Shown one piece after another: positions 8,819 through 16,882 of a stretch of 45,720 nt of DNA. A model generated the notes under the pieces. That model saw nothing but the letters and a program-made list of their open reading frames with translations. It was not told the origin of the DNA and did no database searches. This DNA is from a virus, in IMG/VR virus record IMGVR_UViG_3300037321_000056, positions 1 through 45,720 of that record. One strand, 5' to 3'. Position 1 is the stretch's first letter. Every line of letters starts with the position of its first letter. The position numbers were made by a program, and so were the translations under genes.

Positions 8819-8826
8819 TCTAAATA
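8819..8826 (+). promoter_or_regulatory. Near-consensus late promoter (TCTAAATA)
   Basis: Differs from the T4 late promoter TATAAATA at one position and lies 27 bases before the holin-like gene. It would allow the lysis-like genes to be expressed late although they sit inside the early polymerase locus. Single-mismatch matches are common in AT-rich DNA, so this is tentative. Confidence 0.35.
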
Positions 8827-8852
8827 GTAATCAACCCAATAGAGGAATTACT

Positions 8853-9113
8853 ATGTTTGTAGAACATTTTCGAAAAGATGATAATGATAAAAATAAGATT
8901 AGCCGAAACGTATTTTTCACATCATCATTAATTTATATAACGATGTTGACGGCTTTTATAGTCGGCTGGTTTATGAATTTGGATACTAGGGATCTGAGTG
9001 CAGTTCTAATAAGTATTACAACTTCATACGTTACAATCGCATCGTGGTATGTAAAATCTACCAAAGATAAAGAAATAGAAGAAATAAGGACAAAATCAAA
9101 TGCTAAATTTTAA
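8853..9113 (+). CDS. Holin-like small membrane protein (86 aa)
   Basis: Two predicted membrane helices (about residues 20-42 and 47-66), a charged N-terminus and a basic, Lys-rich C-terminal tail: the layout of a class II holin. It has a GAGG ribosome site and overlaps the inner-spanin gene by 14 bases. The gene order with the spanin pair is the main argument for a lysis role. No endolysin is seen in the window, so it could instead be an unrelated membrane protein. Confidence 0.6.
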   Translation: MFVEHFRKDDNDKNKISRNVFFTSSLIYITMLTAFIVGWFMNLDTRDLSAVLISITTSYVTIASWYVKSTKDKEIEEIRTKSNAKF

Positions 9114-9528
9114 TCCATTAACTAAAGTTACAGGGTTTTTCAGTGCTAAGGTATTATTGGTTATAGCTGTTTGTGGTTTTACTGCATCTTCAGCTATAAT
9201 ATATTACCAGAAGGTACAAAAAGCTGGTCTTAGGCAAGATATTATAGAACTTAATAATCAAATTGTTGCCAGTAAAGCATCATATGTGATGTGTTTAGGT
9301 CAAATTGATATTATCTCAAAAGACCACAATGATCAGTTGCTAAAACAAGTTGAACAGAGTAAACTTAATAATCAGAAGTTGAAAAACGAGATTAATGCAC
9401 TAATCAATGACACATTACTTGAATCTAATAAGAAACTGAATAAAGTTAAAGGCGTTGTTGAAAAATACGATTGGAGTAAAGAATCTCCACCGGAAGAAAT
9501 ACTAGGGATGATTAATGAAAAATCTTAG
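9100..9528 (+). CDS. Rz-like inner-membrane spanin
   Basis: One N-terminal membrane helix (about residues 16-36), then an extended, Asn/Lys/Gln-rich, coiled-coil periplasmic region, the typical i-spanin form. It overlaps the lipoprotein gene at 9515 by 14 bases in a different frame, the classical Rz/Rz1 relationship. With its partner it would fuse inner and outer membranes in the last step of lysis of a Gram-negative cell. Spanins have little sequence conservation, so the call rests on architecture. Confidence 0.75.
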   Translation: MLNFNPLTKVTGFFSAKVLLVIAVCGFTASSAIIYYQKVQKAGLRQDIIELNNQIVASKASYVMCLGQIDIISKDHNDQLLKQVEQSKLNNQKLKNEINALINDTLLESNKKLNKVKGVVEKYDWSKESPPEEILGMINEKS

Positions 9529-9772
9529 TGTAATATTATTAACTCTATTTATTACCGCATGTAGTAGTACACCATCTGTAATAACTGAAACTAAAATTAA
9601 ATACGTTGATCGTATTGTATTAGAAGAAAAAACGATTTGCTGTAATTGTACTCCGATTCCACTATGTGAATATGAATCAGCAATTACAACAAATGGTGAA
9701 CTAGCATCAACTTACGTTTGCTTGTTAGAACAAAAAAAGCTTGAAAATCGATTAAAATTACAATGTAAATAG
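9515..9772 (+). CDS. Rz1-like outer-membrane spanin lipoprotein
   Basis: A signal peptide ends in the lipobox I-T-A-C with the lipidated Cys at residue 16, followed by S-S-T-P, which suits outer-membrane sorting. The mature part is about 70 residues and has several more cysteines (C-C-N-C and later ones), possibly disulphide-linked. The start lies inside the i-spanin gene, with ribosome site AGGG. This pair points to a Gram-negative host. Confidence 0.78.
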   Translation: MKNLSVILLTLFITACSSTPSVITETKIKYVDRIVLEEKTICCNCTPIPLCEYESAITTNGELASTYVCLLEQKKLENRLKLQCK

Positions 9773-9781
9773 AGGTATATT

Positions 9782-10414
9782 TTGAATTATACAGACTTAT
9801 CGGACGCTGATTTATTAGCCTTGAGAGCAAAGACTAAGCAAGATGTTTCAATTGAACATATCAATCAACACGCCAGAAAGATTTTAATCAATGCACTTTA
9901 TGGGTCAGTTGGGAATAGATTTTTTAGATATTACAGCTTAGATAATGCAAAAGCCGTTACGATGGGCGGTCAGTTAGCCACACGATGGGCGCAGAGGGAA
10001 CTTAATAGTTATCTTAATAGGTTGTTCAAGACCGATACGGATTATGTCATATACGGCGATACGGATAGTGTAATTGGGTCTACGATAATAAAAGTAAATG
10101 GTGAAAATACTAGCATTGAAAATTACTACAATGATCTACCAGAAAATTTTATTAAAAATGATGTAATTGGTCATGATTACGTAAAATATGGTGAGGGTGA
10201 ATCTTTATCGGTAAATCAATCCTTAGATGTTGAAAGTAAACCTATAAAATATTGCATGAAACATAAAGTTAAAAAACGTATGTTTAAAATAATTTGTGAT
10301 GGTGATGCTGTAACTGTAACAGAAGACCATTCTGTGATGGTGCTTAGATGTGGAAAATTAATAGATTGTAAGCCTACAGAAATTAAAAAAACTGATAAAA
10401 TTTTGAAATTGTAG
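9782..10414 (+). CDS. 43B: DNA polymerase middle piece (gp43B) fused to an N-terminal split intein
   Basis: Residues 1-95 continue the polymerase with motif B, K-I-L-I-N-A-L-Y-G, and the first part of motif C, Y-G-D-T-D. Residue 96 (Ser, codon 10067-10069) begins a 115-residue N-intein that has a block-B V-T-V-T-E-D-H. The chain then stops. The TTG start at 9782 has AGAGG just upstream. After trans-splicing with the product at 10819, the joined sequence would read YGDTD-SLYLSLKEL, matching the YGDTDS of RB69 gp43. The first intein residue is Ser instead of the more common Cys. Confidence 0.92.
   Translation: MNYTDLSDADLLALRAKTKQDVSIEHINQHARKILINALYGSVGNRFFRYYSLDNAKAVTMGGQLATRWAQRELNSYLNRLFKTDTDYVIYGDTDSVIGSTIIKVNGENTSIENYYNDLPENFIKNDVIGHDYVKYGEGESLSVNQSLDVESKPIKYCMKHKVKKRMFKIICDGDAVTVTEDHSVMVLRCGKLIDCKPTEIKKTDKILKL
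10067..10411 (+). mobile_element. Split intein, N-terminal half (115 aa)
   Basis: Starts at Ser after Y-G-D-T-D and runs to the stop codon. It contains an early N-G-E segment and the T-E-D-H motif that assists N-S acyl shift. Length is typical for the N-half of a split intein. It interrupts the most conserved motif of the polymerase, a common intein target in family B polymerases. Confidence 0.88.
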
Positions 10415-10440
10415 ATACTGACATAGGCGAGGAATAATAT

Positions 10441-10815
10441 ATGAAATATGAACAGCAATTTTTTAGATTTTGTGAAAGTAAAAGTAACTTAGTCGATTTG
10501 GACACATTAAATGAAATAAAGCCAAAAATCATTCAAGTGTTTAAATATTTGGATGATTGTAATTCAGTTTTAAAAAAGCAAAATACTTATAAATTAATGT
10601 ATCAAATGTTAAATTCTGGTGTTAATACGCTGATTCTCAGAAGACTTATAAAGTTAAAGCGATATGGATATGCTCAGACTAAAATAAAAACAGTTATAAA
10701 GTATGGAAAGATAATGGGTATTGAGAAGTGGAATTCTTATTTAGACCGCCAAGCGTATACGAATAGTTTAGATTATTACAAAGGTAAAGGATTCACTATA
10801 TGGAGGACTATGTAA
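10441..10815 (+). CDS. Endonuclease-like ORF between split intein halves, probably truncated (124 aa)
   Basis: Basic protein with its own AGGA ribosome site, lying between the two intein halves. The C-terminal half has R-R-L-x-K-L-K-R-Y-G-Y followed by K-Y-G-K-I-M-G and R-Q-A-Y-T-N-S-L-D-Y-Y. I recall this pattern from free-standing homing endonucleases found between split-intein gene halves ("fractured genes"). It ends just after this region, so a nuclease domain may be missing and the gene may be degenerate. Function is inferred mostly from position. Confidence 0.6.
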   Translation: MKYEQQFFRFCESKSNLVDLDTLNEIKPKIIQVFKYLDDCNSVLKKQNTYKLMYQMLNSGVNTLILRRLIKLKRYGYAQTKIKTVIKYGKIMGIEKWNSYLDRQAYTNSLDYYKGKGFTIWRTM

Positions 10816-10818
10816 CCT

Positions 10819-10935
10819 ATGAAAATTTATAGTGATTTTGAAATTGTAGATTTGGGTATTCAAGAAGTTGAAGTTTATGATATAGAAGTTGAAGATAATC
10901 ATAATTTTTTTGCTAATGATATACTTGTACACAAT
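10819..10935 (+). mobile_element. Split intein, C-terminal half (39 aa)
   Basis: Ends in His-Asn followed by Ser (TCG at 10936-10938), which supplies the nucleophile for the second splicing step. Length matches usual C-halves of 35-40 residues. All residues needed for splicing appear present, so I infer an active trans-splicing intein. Confidence 0.88.
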
Positions 10936-11736
10936 TCGTTATATCTATCATTAAAGGAATTAACTGATAGGTTTCCCAATAAGACTGAAGACGAAATGGT
11001 TGATGTCTTGGATAAGTTTTATGAAACTAAACTTAAACCTGTAATCGACAACGGTTATGTTGATTTATCTAATTATGTAAATGCCTTTGATAATAAGATG
11101 AAAATGGATCGTGAGGTTATTGCTACGCGCGGTTTATGGACTGACAAAATGAAACGATATGCTCTATGGGTAAAGGATAACGAAGGATTGAGAAAGGACA
11201 AGCTCAAAATTTTGGGATTGGAAACTCAAAGTTCAACTACGCCGCGCGCCGTTGTATCTGCATTAACTCATTGCATAAAACTTATACTGACTAAAACCGA
11301 ATCGGATTTGCAAGATTATGTTGAACAATTCAGCAAAGAGTTTAGGAATATTAGTTATCTAAAAATGGCTAAAGTTTCAACGGTTAATAATATTGCAAAA
11401 TATTCAGACTCTGAAGGTAATGCTATAAAAGGTACGCTTGGGCAAATTAAGCCGGTGTTAATTTATAATAAATTAGCGGTAATTCATGGTTTTGATAAAA
11501 TACAGGAGGGTGAGAAAGTTGCAATAATTCCTTTAATTAAGCCTAATAAATATCAAGTTGAAACTATGGGGTATCCCAGTGGTTCAGAGTTGCCGATAGA
11601 AATCCGTGAATATTGTATTAGTAAAATGGACTATAACTTATTATGGGATAAAATGTTTATTAAGCCATTAATGAATATATGCAATGCGATAAAATTCAAC
11701 CCAGAGAAAACTTTCTCTATTGATGATTTTATGTAA
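10819..11736 (+). CDS. 43C: C-terminal split intein fused to DNA polymerase C-terminal piece (gp43C)
   Basis: Residues 1-39 are a C-intein with V-Y-D-I-E-V, N-H-N-F-F-A-N-D and terminal V-H-N; residue 40 is the +1 Ser. Residues 40-305 are the rest of the palm and thumb: S-L-Y-L-S-L, then D-R-E-V-I-A-T-R-G-L-W, K-R-Y-A-L, L-K-I-L-G-L-E-T-Q-S-S-T-P, N-N-I-A-K-Y and W-P/Y-P-S-G-S-E. The C-terminal F-S-I-D-D-F-M resembles the clamp-binding tail of gp43. Total polymerase from the three genes after splicing is about 857 residues, a normal T4-type size. Confidence 0.93.
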   Translation: MKIYSDFEIVDLGIQEVEVYDIEVEDNHNFFANDILVHNSLYLSLKELTDRFPNKTEDEMVDVLDKFYETKLKPVIDNGYVDLSNYVNAFDNKMKMDREVIATRGLWTDKMKRYALWVKDNEGLRKDKLKILGLETQSSTTPRAVVSALTHCIKLILTKTESDLQDYVEQFSKEFRNISYLKMAKVSTVNNIAKYSDSEGNAIKGTLGQIKPVLIYNKLAVIHGFDKIQEGEKVAIIPLIKPNKYQVETMGYPSGSELPIEIREYCISKMDYNLLWDKMFIKPLMNICNAIKFNPEKTFSIDDFM

Positions 11737-11742
11737 AAAATG

Positions 11743-11771
11743 TTTACTTCTGCATGAATAGCATGTAGAAT
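11743..11771 (+). promoter_or_regulatory. Promoter upstream of uvsX
   Basis: TTTACT (11743-11748), 17-bp spacer, TAGAAT (11766-11771), preceded by G as in the GTTTAC -35 of T4 early promoters. It lies 25 bases before the uvsX ATG, which has AGGAG. Confidence 0.6.
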
Positions 11772-11795
11772 ATCTGAAAATTATAGGAGACACAA

Positions 11796-12857
11796 ATGTC
11801 AACAAAAAATGCTCTAATGGATACATTGAAAGCCGCTAGTAATTCGAAATTAACAGCGCGCCTAGATCAATCGGAATTAACAACAAGGGATACAATAAGA
11901 ACAAGTATTCCCGCACTTAATATTGTGCTAAGTGGTGATATTTTCGGCGGTTTAGGTAACGGTTTAACGATGTTAGCTGGTCCTAGCAAGCACTTTAAAT
12001 CAAACTTAGCATTATGTTTAGTTGCGGCGTATTTAAATAAGTATCCAGACGCGGTGTGTGTATTTTACGATACTGAATTTGGTATTACTGATGAATATTT
12101 AAAATCGTTTAAGATCGATCCTAAAAGAGTTTTGCATACGCCGATTGAAGATATTGAAGAACTTAAACAGAATATGGTTAAAACGCTGGATGCGATTAAG
12201 CGGGGTCAAAAAGTTATATTCTTAATTGACTCATTTGGTAATATTGCGTCTAGGAAAGAAGTTGAAGATGCTCAAAAAGGTGAATCAAAAACCGATATGA
12301 CTAGGGCAAAATCTTTAAAATCTCTTACTCGAATAGTATCCAACAAACTAGTACTGAGAAACCTACCATGTGTTGCTGTTAACCATACCTACGATACTCA
12401 GGAAATGTTTAGTAAAACCGTTATGTCTGGTGGTACTGGATTAGCATACAACTCAAATACAACTATTATCATTGGTCGTAGACAGATTAAAGAAGGTAAA
12501 GATATTGTAGGTTGGGAATTCGTTCTAGACGTGGAAAAATCTCGATTTGTAAAGGAAAAATCTAAAATATCAATATCTTCAACTTATGCGGCGGGTATCA
12601 ATCCGTGGTCTAGTCTACTGGATTTGGCTGTAGAATCTGGGTTTGTAGTTAAACCATCTAACGGTTGGTACTGTAGGGCTTTTCTGGATGAAGAAACTGG
12701 TAATATTGCGGTAGAAGAACAGAAGCATCGTGAAAAGGATACCAATAATCTAGCATTCTGGGGTGATTTAATGAAGCATAAGCCATTTACCAATGCTATA
12801 GTTGATATGTTTACACTCAAAGCCGTTACTACCGAAGAAATTGATTACAGTGAGTAA
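11796..12857 (+). CDS. uvsX: UvsX-like RecA family recombinase
   Basis: UvsX coats ssDNA and performs strand invasion for recombination-dependent replication. Walker A is G-P-S-K-H-F-K-S at residues 62-69. Further matches to T4 UvsX as I recall it: F-Y-D-x-E-F-G-I-T, D-M-T-R-A-K-x-x-K-S-L, N-H-T-Y-x-T-Q-E-M-F-S-K-T-V-M-x-G-G-T-G, and V-V-K-P-x-N-G-W-Y. At 353 residues it is slightly shorter than T4 UvsX, lacking part of the acidic tail. Next come the gene 40 position and gp41, as in T4. Confidence 0.96.
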   Translation: MSTKNALMDTLKAASNSKLTARLDQSELTTRDTIRTSIPALNIVLSGDIFGGLGNGLTMLAGPSKHFKSNLALCLVAAYLNKYPDAVCVFYDTEFGITDEYLKSFKIDPKRVLHTPIEDIEELKQNMVKTLDAIKRGQKVIFLIDSFGNIASRKEVEDAQKGESKTDMTRAKSLKSLTRIVSNKLVLRNLPCVAVNHTYDTQEMFSKTVMSGGTGLAYNSNTTIIIGRRQIKEGKDIVGWEFVLDVEKSRFVKEKSKISISSTYAAGINPWSSLLDLAVESGFVVKPSNGWYCRAFLDEETGNIAVEEQKHREKDTNNLAFWGDLMKHKPFTNAIVDMFTLKAVTTEEIDYSE

Positions 12858-13110
12858 TGATAAAGAATTTGACGATCGTCTAAATAAAACTTTAGACGAA
12901 ATTGAAAAGATTGTTTTATTTGTTTACATGACTAAGATTGATGATAGAGTTATCAAGATGTATGTAACGAATCTTGATTATCAAGATAATGGATTTGTAA
13001 TCGAATTTTTTAGTGATGATGATTTAAGTTCTCAAGATGAAGAAACAGCTAAAACTCATTTAGCTAATGAAATGTTAAATCGAGTAAATGATTTGAAAAA
13101 TGCGTCTTAA
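12850..13110 (+). CDS. Small acidic protein in the gene 40 position (86 aa)
   Basis: Lies between uvsX and the gp41 helicase, where T4 has gene 40 (a head-vertex initiation factor). Start taken as GTG 12850, overlapping the uvsX stop; TTG 12841 is possible. It has an aliphatic stretch I-V-L-F-V-Y and an acidic F-F-S-D-D-D-D segment. I assign homology to gp40 only by synteny. Confidence 0.65.
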   Translation: MSNDKEFDDRLNKTLDEIEKIVLFVYMTKIDDRVIKMYVTNLDYQDNGFVIEFFSDDDLSSQDEETAKTHLANEMLNRVNDLKNAS

Positions 13111-13128
13111 CGGCGCATTTTATTTTAA
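13097..13128 (+). terminator. Intrinsic terminator before gene 41
   Basis: AAAATGCG (13097-13104), loop TCTTAACGG, CGCATTTT (13114-13121), then ATTTTA. The stem overlaps the stop codon region of the preceding gene. It may only attenuate, as gene 41 starts 9 bases later with AAGG. Confidence 0.6.
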
Positions 13129-13136
13129 GGTAAATA

Positions 13137-14507
13137 ATGGAAAAAACAATACTATCAAACTTAATTCATAATACTGAGTATCTACAGTTATCTTTACCGC
13201 ATCTAAAGGCTGAATATTTTGAGGGCGAGCCAAGAATAATTTTTCAGATGATCAGTGACTATGTTTACAAATATAAAAAGTTACCGACTAAAAATACACT
13301 AATTGTAACGCTGGATGCTAAAGGTTTTAATGATCAAAAATTTGAAGAAATTGAAGCCGATATTCGTTCACTAGAAGATATACCCGATGATTTGCAATGG
13401 TTAGTCGATAATACGGAAAAGTTCTGTCAAGAAAGAGCGATAGTTAATGCTATTACTACATCTATAGAAATTCACGATAACTCTGTTCTTGAAGAATCAA
13501 AGCGTGATAAGACATTACCCGATGTTGGTGTAATAACTGGATTATTAACCAAGGCACTTGCCGTATGTTTTGATAATACAGTAGGTCATGATTATTTTGA
13601 AGATTGGGAAGAACGGCATGATTCTTATCACTTAAAAACTAGTAAGATACCGTTTAGACTATCAATGCTTAATAAAATAACCAAGGGTGGTGTGGAGCGT
13701 AAAACCTTAAATATATTACTAATGGGCGTTAACGTTGGTAAGACATTGGGGTTATGTAGTCTAGCGGCTGATTATGTCAAATCTGGGTACAATGTACTGT
13801 ATATAACAATGGAAATGGCAGAAACTGCTATATCTCAACGTATAGATGCAAATTTACTAGATACAGAAATGGACGATCTAGGTGAAATACCAAAAGCATC
13901 ATACGGTGATAAGGTTTCGCATCTGAGGGGAAAAACCGATGGGAAATTAGTAGTTAAGCAATTCCCAACGGCGGGGGCAAATGTCAATCATTTTAGAAGT
14001 TTACTTTCTGAATTAGTTACTAAGAAAAAGTTTGTTCCCGATGTTGTTTTTATAGACTATCTTGGAATATGCGCTAGTAGTAGAATCAAAGGTGGTGTTG
14101 AAAATACGTATATACTAGTTAAGTCTATTGCCGAAGAATTGCGCGGCTTTGCGGTTGAAAATAACTTTGCGGTTTGGTCGGCGGCACAAACAACTAGAAG
14201 TGCGTGGGGTGCATCTGATATAGAAATGGGCGATACTGCTGAATCTGCTGGATTACCCGCAACATGTGACTTTTTGTTAGGTGGTCTTGAAACAGACGAA
14301 CATGTAGAACAAGGTCAACAAATGTTCAAGCAATTGAAGAGTAGATATGCTGATAAAAATTGGTATAATAAATTTGTACTAAATGTTCATAAGGCAAAGC
14401 AAACTTGGAGTGATGTAGACGATTCTGGATTTACGCCAAATGAACACAAGTTAGATAAAACCAATGCCGTTGACAAGAAGAATAAAATGGCAAACATACA
14501 ATTTTAG
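13137..14507 (+). CDS. 41: Replicative DNA helicase (gp41-like, DnaB family)
   Basis: gp41 is the 5'-3' hexameric helicase of the T4 replisome and works with the primase encoded at 24105. Walker A is G-V-N-V-G-K-T at residues 197-203; then Y-I-T-M-E-M-A-E (DnaB motif), Walker B V-V-F-I-D-Y-L-G, and W-S-A-A-Q-T-T-R-S. Length 456, near T4 gp41 (475). The order uvsX-40-41 is preserved. Confidence 0.95.
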   Translation: MEKTILSNLIHNTEYLQLSLPHLKAEYFEGEPRIIFQMISDYVYKYKKLPTKNTLIVTLDAKGFNDQKFEEIEADIRSLEDIPDDLQWLVDNTEKFCQERAIVNAITTSIEIHDNSVLEESKRDKTLPDVGVITGLLTKALAVCFDNTVGHDYFEDWEERHDSYHLKTSKIPFRLSMLNKITKGGVERKTLNILLMGVNVGKTLGLCSLAADYVKSGYNVLYITMEMAETAISQRIDANLLDTEMDDLGEIPKASYGDKVSHLRGKTDGKLVVKQFPTAGANVNHFRSLLSELVTKKKFVPDVVFIDYLGICASSRIKGGVENTYILVKSIAEELRGFAVENNFAVWSAAQTTRSAWGASDIEMGDTAESAGLPATCDFLLGGLETDEHVEQGQQMFKQLKSRYADKNWYNKFVLNVHKAKQTWSDVDDSGFTPNEHKLDKTNAVDKKNKMANIQF

Positions 14508-14516
14508 GGATGTGAA

Positions 14517-15809
14517 GTGATACAATTAAACGAAGACCAGATGAATGCTAAACGAGAAATTTTAGAATCGATAAAAAATCCAAGTGAAGAATTTCATACT
14601 CTAAAAGGTGCGGCTGGTGTGGGTAAAACTACTATGGTCGCGGATTTAATTAAAGATATTCCATCTAATAAAACTATATGTGTTGCTACTCCGACCCATA
14701 AAGCAACTAAGGTTGCTAGAAAGATGGGATTAATTAGTGGTGTGGCTAGTAGGTGTGATTATAGTACCATTCATGCAGTATTGGCTATTAAACCAGTTCG
14801 AAAAAATGGTGAAGAGATATACCAAAAGGATAAATATGCCGAAGAAAAAGTTTACGATGTGCTATTAATCGATGAAGCGAGTATGCTGGGTGGCGATATA
14901 ATCGAGTACATTTTAGAATGTGCTTCATCTACAATAATTTTTATTGGTGATCAATTTCAAATATCTCCGGTTAATAATGGTGGTGCGATTAGCACCGCAT
15001 TTACACAAGTTGATAACGTATCAAGATTAACGAAGATTGTTCGATATGATAACCCGATAATTAACCTAGCTACCGCATATAGGTACAGTCAAGCTAAAGG
15101 TACGGACCTACCAGAGATTAAAACTGATTTAGATACCAACGGTCACGGTGTACAAGTTTATCCATTTAAAGAGTGGTTTAGAGCCGCTATGGTTGATTTT
15201 AATTCTGATCAATTTAATGATTCTACGGATTATTGTAGAATTGTTGCATATACTAATAAATCAGTTGACCTATTAAATCAAAAGATTAGAAAACTTATTC
15301 ACGGTGTTGATGTGGATGAATATATTGTGGATGAAGTTATTGTTGCACAAAAAGGTCATAAGCGAGGTGACTTTAATAACTCAGATGAATTGAAAATTAC
15401 TTCGGTTGAATCAATGTATGACTACGATCATAATTATGATTACTGGGAATTAGGTGTATGTTCATTGGAGGATCATAAACAAATTTATATTAATGTATTG
15501 AAAGAATCCAGTGTTGAAGCATATCAAACTAAACTAAATGAGTTGGCAAAGAATGCCAATGAGAGTATGGAAAAATCTGCGGATTACTGGAAGGAATTTT
15601 GGGTTCTAATGGATTTATATTTTCCTGTTAAACATATATATTGCTGTACGGCGCACAAAAGTCAAGGTTCAACATTTAATAAAACATATGTTTTCTTGAA
15701 TGACTTCTTAAAATCTAGTAACTTGTATGAAAATGGAAGATTGGAGTTAAAACAATTGATTTATACAAGCATTACGAGAAGTAGTGAATTAACTACGGTA
15801 TCTTGCTAA
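14517..15809 (+). CDS. dda: Dda-like 5'-3' SF1B DNA helicase
   Basis: Dda removes proteins from DNA and helps UvsX and origin initiation. Q-motif region L-N-E-D-Q, Walker A G-A-A-G-V-G-K-T-T (residues 31-39), motif Ia T-P-T-H-K-A, Walker B L-L-I-D-E-A-S-M, motif III F-I-G-D-Q-F-Q-I-S-P, and C-terminal T-A-H-K-S-Q-G-S-T-F and Y-T-S-I-T-R-S. Start is GTG 14517 with GGGATG upstream. Length 430, T4 Dda 439. Confidence 0.95.
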   Translation: MIQLNEDQMNAKREILESIKNPSEEFHTLKGAAGVGKTTMVADLIKDIPSNKTICVATPTHKATKVARKMGLISGVASRCDYSTIHAVLAIKPVRKNGEEIYQKDKYAEEKVYDVLLIDEASMLGGDIIEYILECASSTIIFIGDQFQISPVNNGGAISTAFTQVDNVSRLTKIVRYDNPIINLATAYRYSQAKGTDLPEIKTDLDTNGHGVQVYPFKEWFRAAMVDFNSDQFNDSTDYCRIVAYTNKSVDLLNQKIRKLIHGVDVDEYIVDEVIVAQKGHKRGDFNNSDELKITSVESMYDYDHNYDYWELGVCSLEDHKQIYINVLKESSVEAYQTKLNELAKNANESMEKSADYWKEFWVLMDLYFPVKHIYCCTAHKSQGSTFNKTYVFLNDFLKSSNLYENGRLELKQLIYTSITRSSELTTVSC

Positions 15810-16882
15810 TGAATAAACGAACCTTAATTATAGAATCAATTGGTAGACCAATAGAAAAAGACTTTTCTAAAACGTCCGTAGCTCATGCCAGAAATTCGGT
15901 TATATTAGCCGATATTCTTAACGCCGATATTATAACATGCGAACGTGATATGAGTATTACTAACGAGCAAAAATACGACAATATTATATGCTGTTATGCT
16001 AGTCCTTACATGAAATATAAGAAATTAATTCAGGTAGTTAGAGATAATCCAGATGCAAAATTATGGTGGCTTGTCAATGATCATGACTTAGAAGACAATA
16101 TTCTATTACGCAATGTTTTGAAGGAGACTAACGGTAATCGAAAATTTAATATGATTTGCAATAACGAGCGAACCAGCTACCGTGGATGGATTCTTAGAAA
16201 GAAAATCAAGAATGCGGCTGGTGAACATGTTGGTATATTAGATGATTTTATTGAAAATTGGTACACTGTAAATTTAAATGCCTTGATATTCAGCTATTAT
16301 AAATCGTATAAATGGTCTGATAAAAAGTTTGAATCGATCTATTATGGAACAATGCGAAAGCACCGACTCGATGATCTGAAGTTATACCAGAGTGATAAAA
16401 TAACTCTATCCGCTACACCCAGAACACAAGAAAAATTTATAAAAGCTGGTATTGATAAATGTTATTTTGTTGATAAATTAAGTTGGCAAAGGGATCATGA
16501 ACATTTAAATAGCTATAAATTCAGTTTATATATTGAAGATATTCACACACACGACCACTATGCTTTCATGGCAAATCGGTTTTATGAAGGGTTAATGTTC
16601 AATGTGATAAACATATTCGATAGCAAGTGCGCTAAAAATATAGAAAAGTCTGGATATCGTATTGACCCAAAATTTGTGGTTAACAGTGCCGAAGAATATT
16701 ATAATCTGGTTGACCAGTTATCAGACCAAGAAAGTTTTGAATCCGCATTAGCCGATAATACCGAACACATTAGAAAAGCAGAATGTGAATACAGGAGAAC
16801 GGTTCATAGTCTCCAAGATTTGCTTGGTGTGTATGTCGATTTTGCACCATTTGAAGTTAATTATACATTAGATGATTTTTAA
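15809..16882 (+). CDS. Putative GT-B glycosyltransferase, possibly a DNA base glycosyltransferase (358 aa)
   Basis: ATG 15809 overlaps the Dda stop (TAATG). The spacing of elements resembles T4 beta-glucosyltransferase: an N-terminal Rossmann-like half with D-I-I-T-C, a central Y-Y-G-T-M-R-K-H-R-x-x-D-L strand-loop, then A-N-R-F-Y-E-G-L-M-F-N-V-I-N-I-F-D and F-V-V-N-S-A-E-E-Y-Y-N-L-V. In T4 that enzyme transfers glucose from UDP-glucose to hydroxymethylcytosine. The gp56-like gene at 25134 supports cytosine modification, but no dCMP hydroxymethylase is in this window. It could instead modify a protein or sugar. Confidence 0.65.
   Translation: MNKRTLIIESIGRPIEKDFSKTSVAHARNSVILADILNADIITCERDMSITNEQKYDNIICCYASPYMKYKKLIQVVRDNPDAKLWWLVNDHDLEDNILLRNVLKETNGNRKFNMICNNERTSYRGWILRKKIKNAAGEHVGILDDFIENWYTVNLNALIFSYYKSYKWSDKKFESIYYGTMRKHRLDDLKLYQSDKITLSATPRTQEKFIKAGIDKCYFVDKLSWQRDHEHLNSYKFSLYIEDIHTHDHYAFMANRFYEGLMFNVINIFDSKCAKNIEKSGYRIDPKFVVNSAEEYYNLVDQLSDQESFESALADNTEHIRKAECEYRRTVHSLQDLLGVYVDFAPFEVNYTLDDF

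Noticed and set aside
8286-9781. The separation of gp43A and gp43B as a sequencing or assembly error
   Set aside because: Five complete, well-spaced genes with ribosome sites and overlaps lie between the pieces, and the break is at a known natural split position in the fingers.
10412-10818. The stop after the N-intein as a frameshift in a continuous intein-endonuclease gene
   Set aside because: The middle ORF has its own ribosome site and is in a separate frame arrangement, both intein halves have normal split lengths, and the C-intein has its own ATG.
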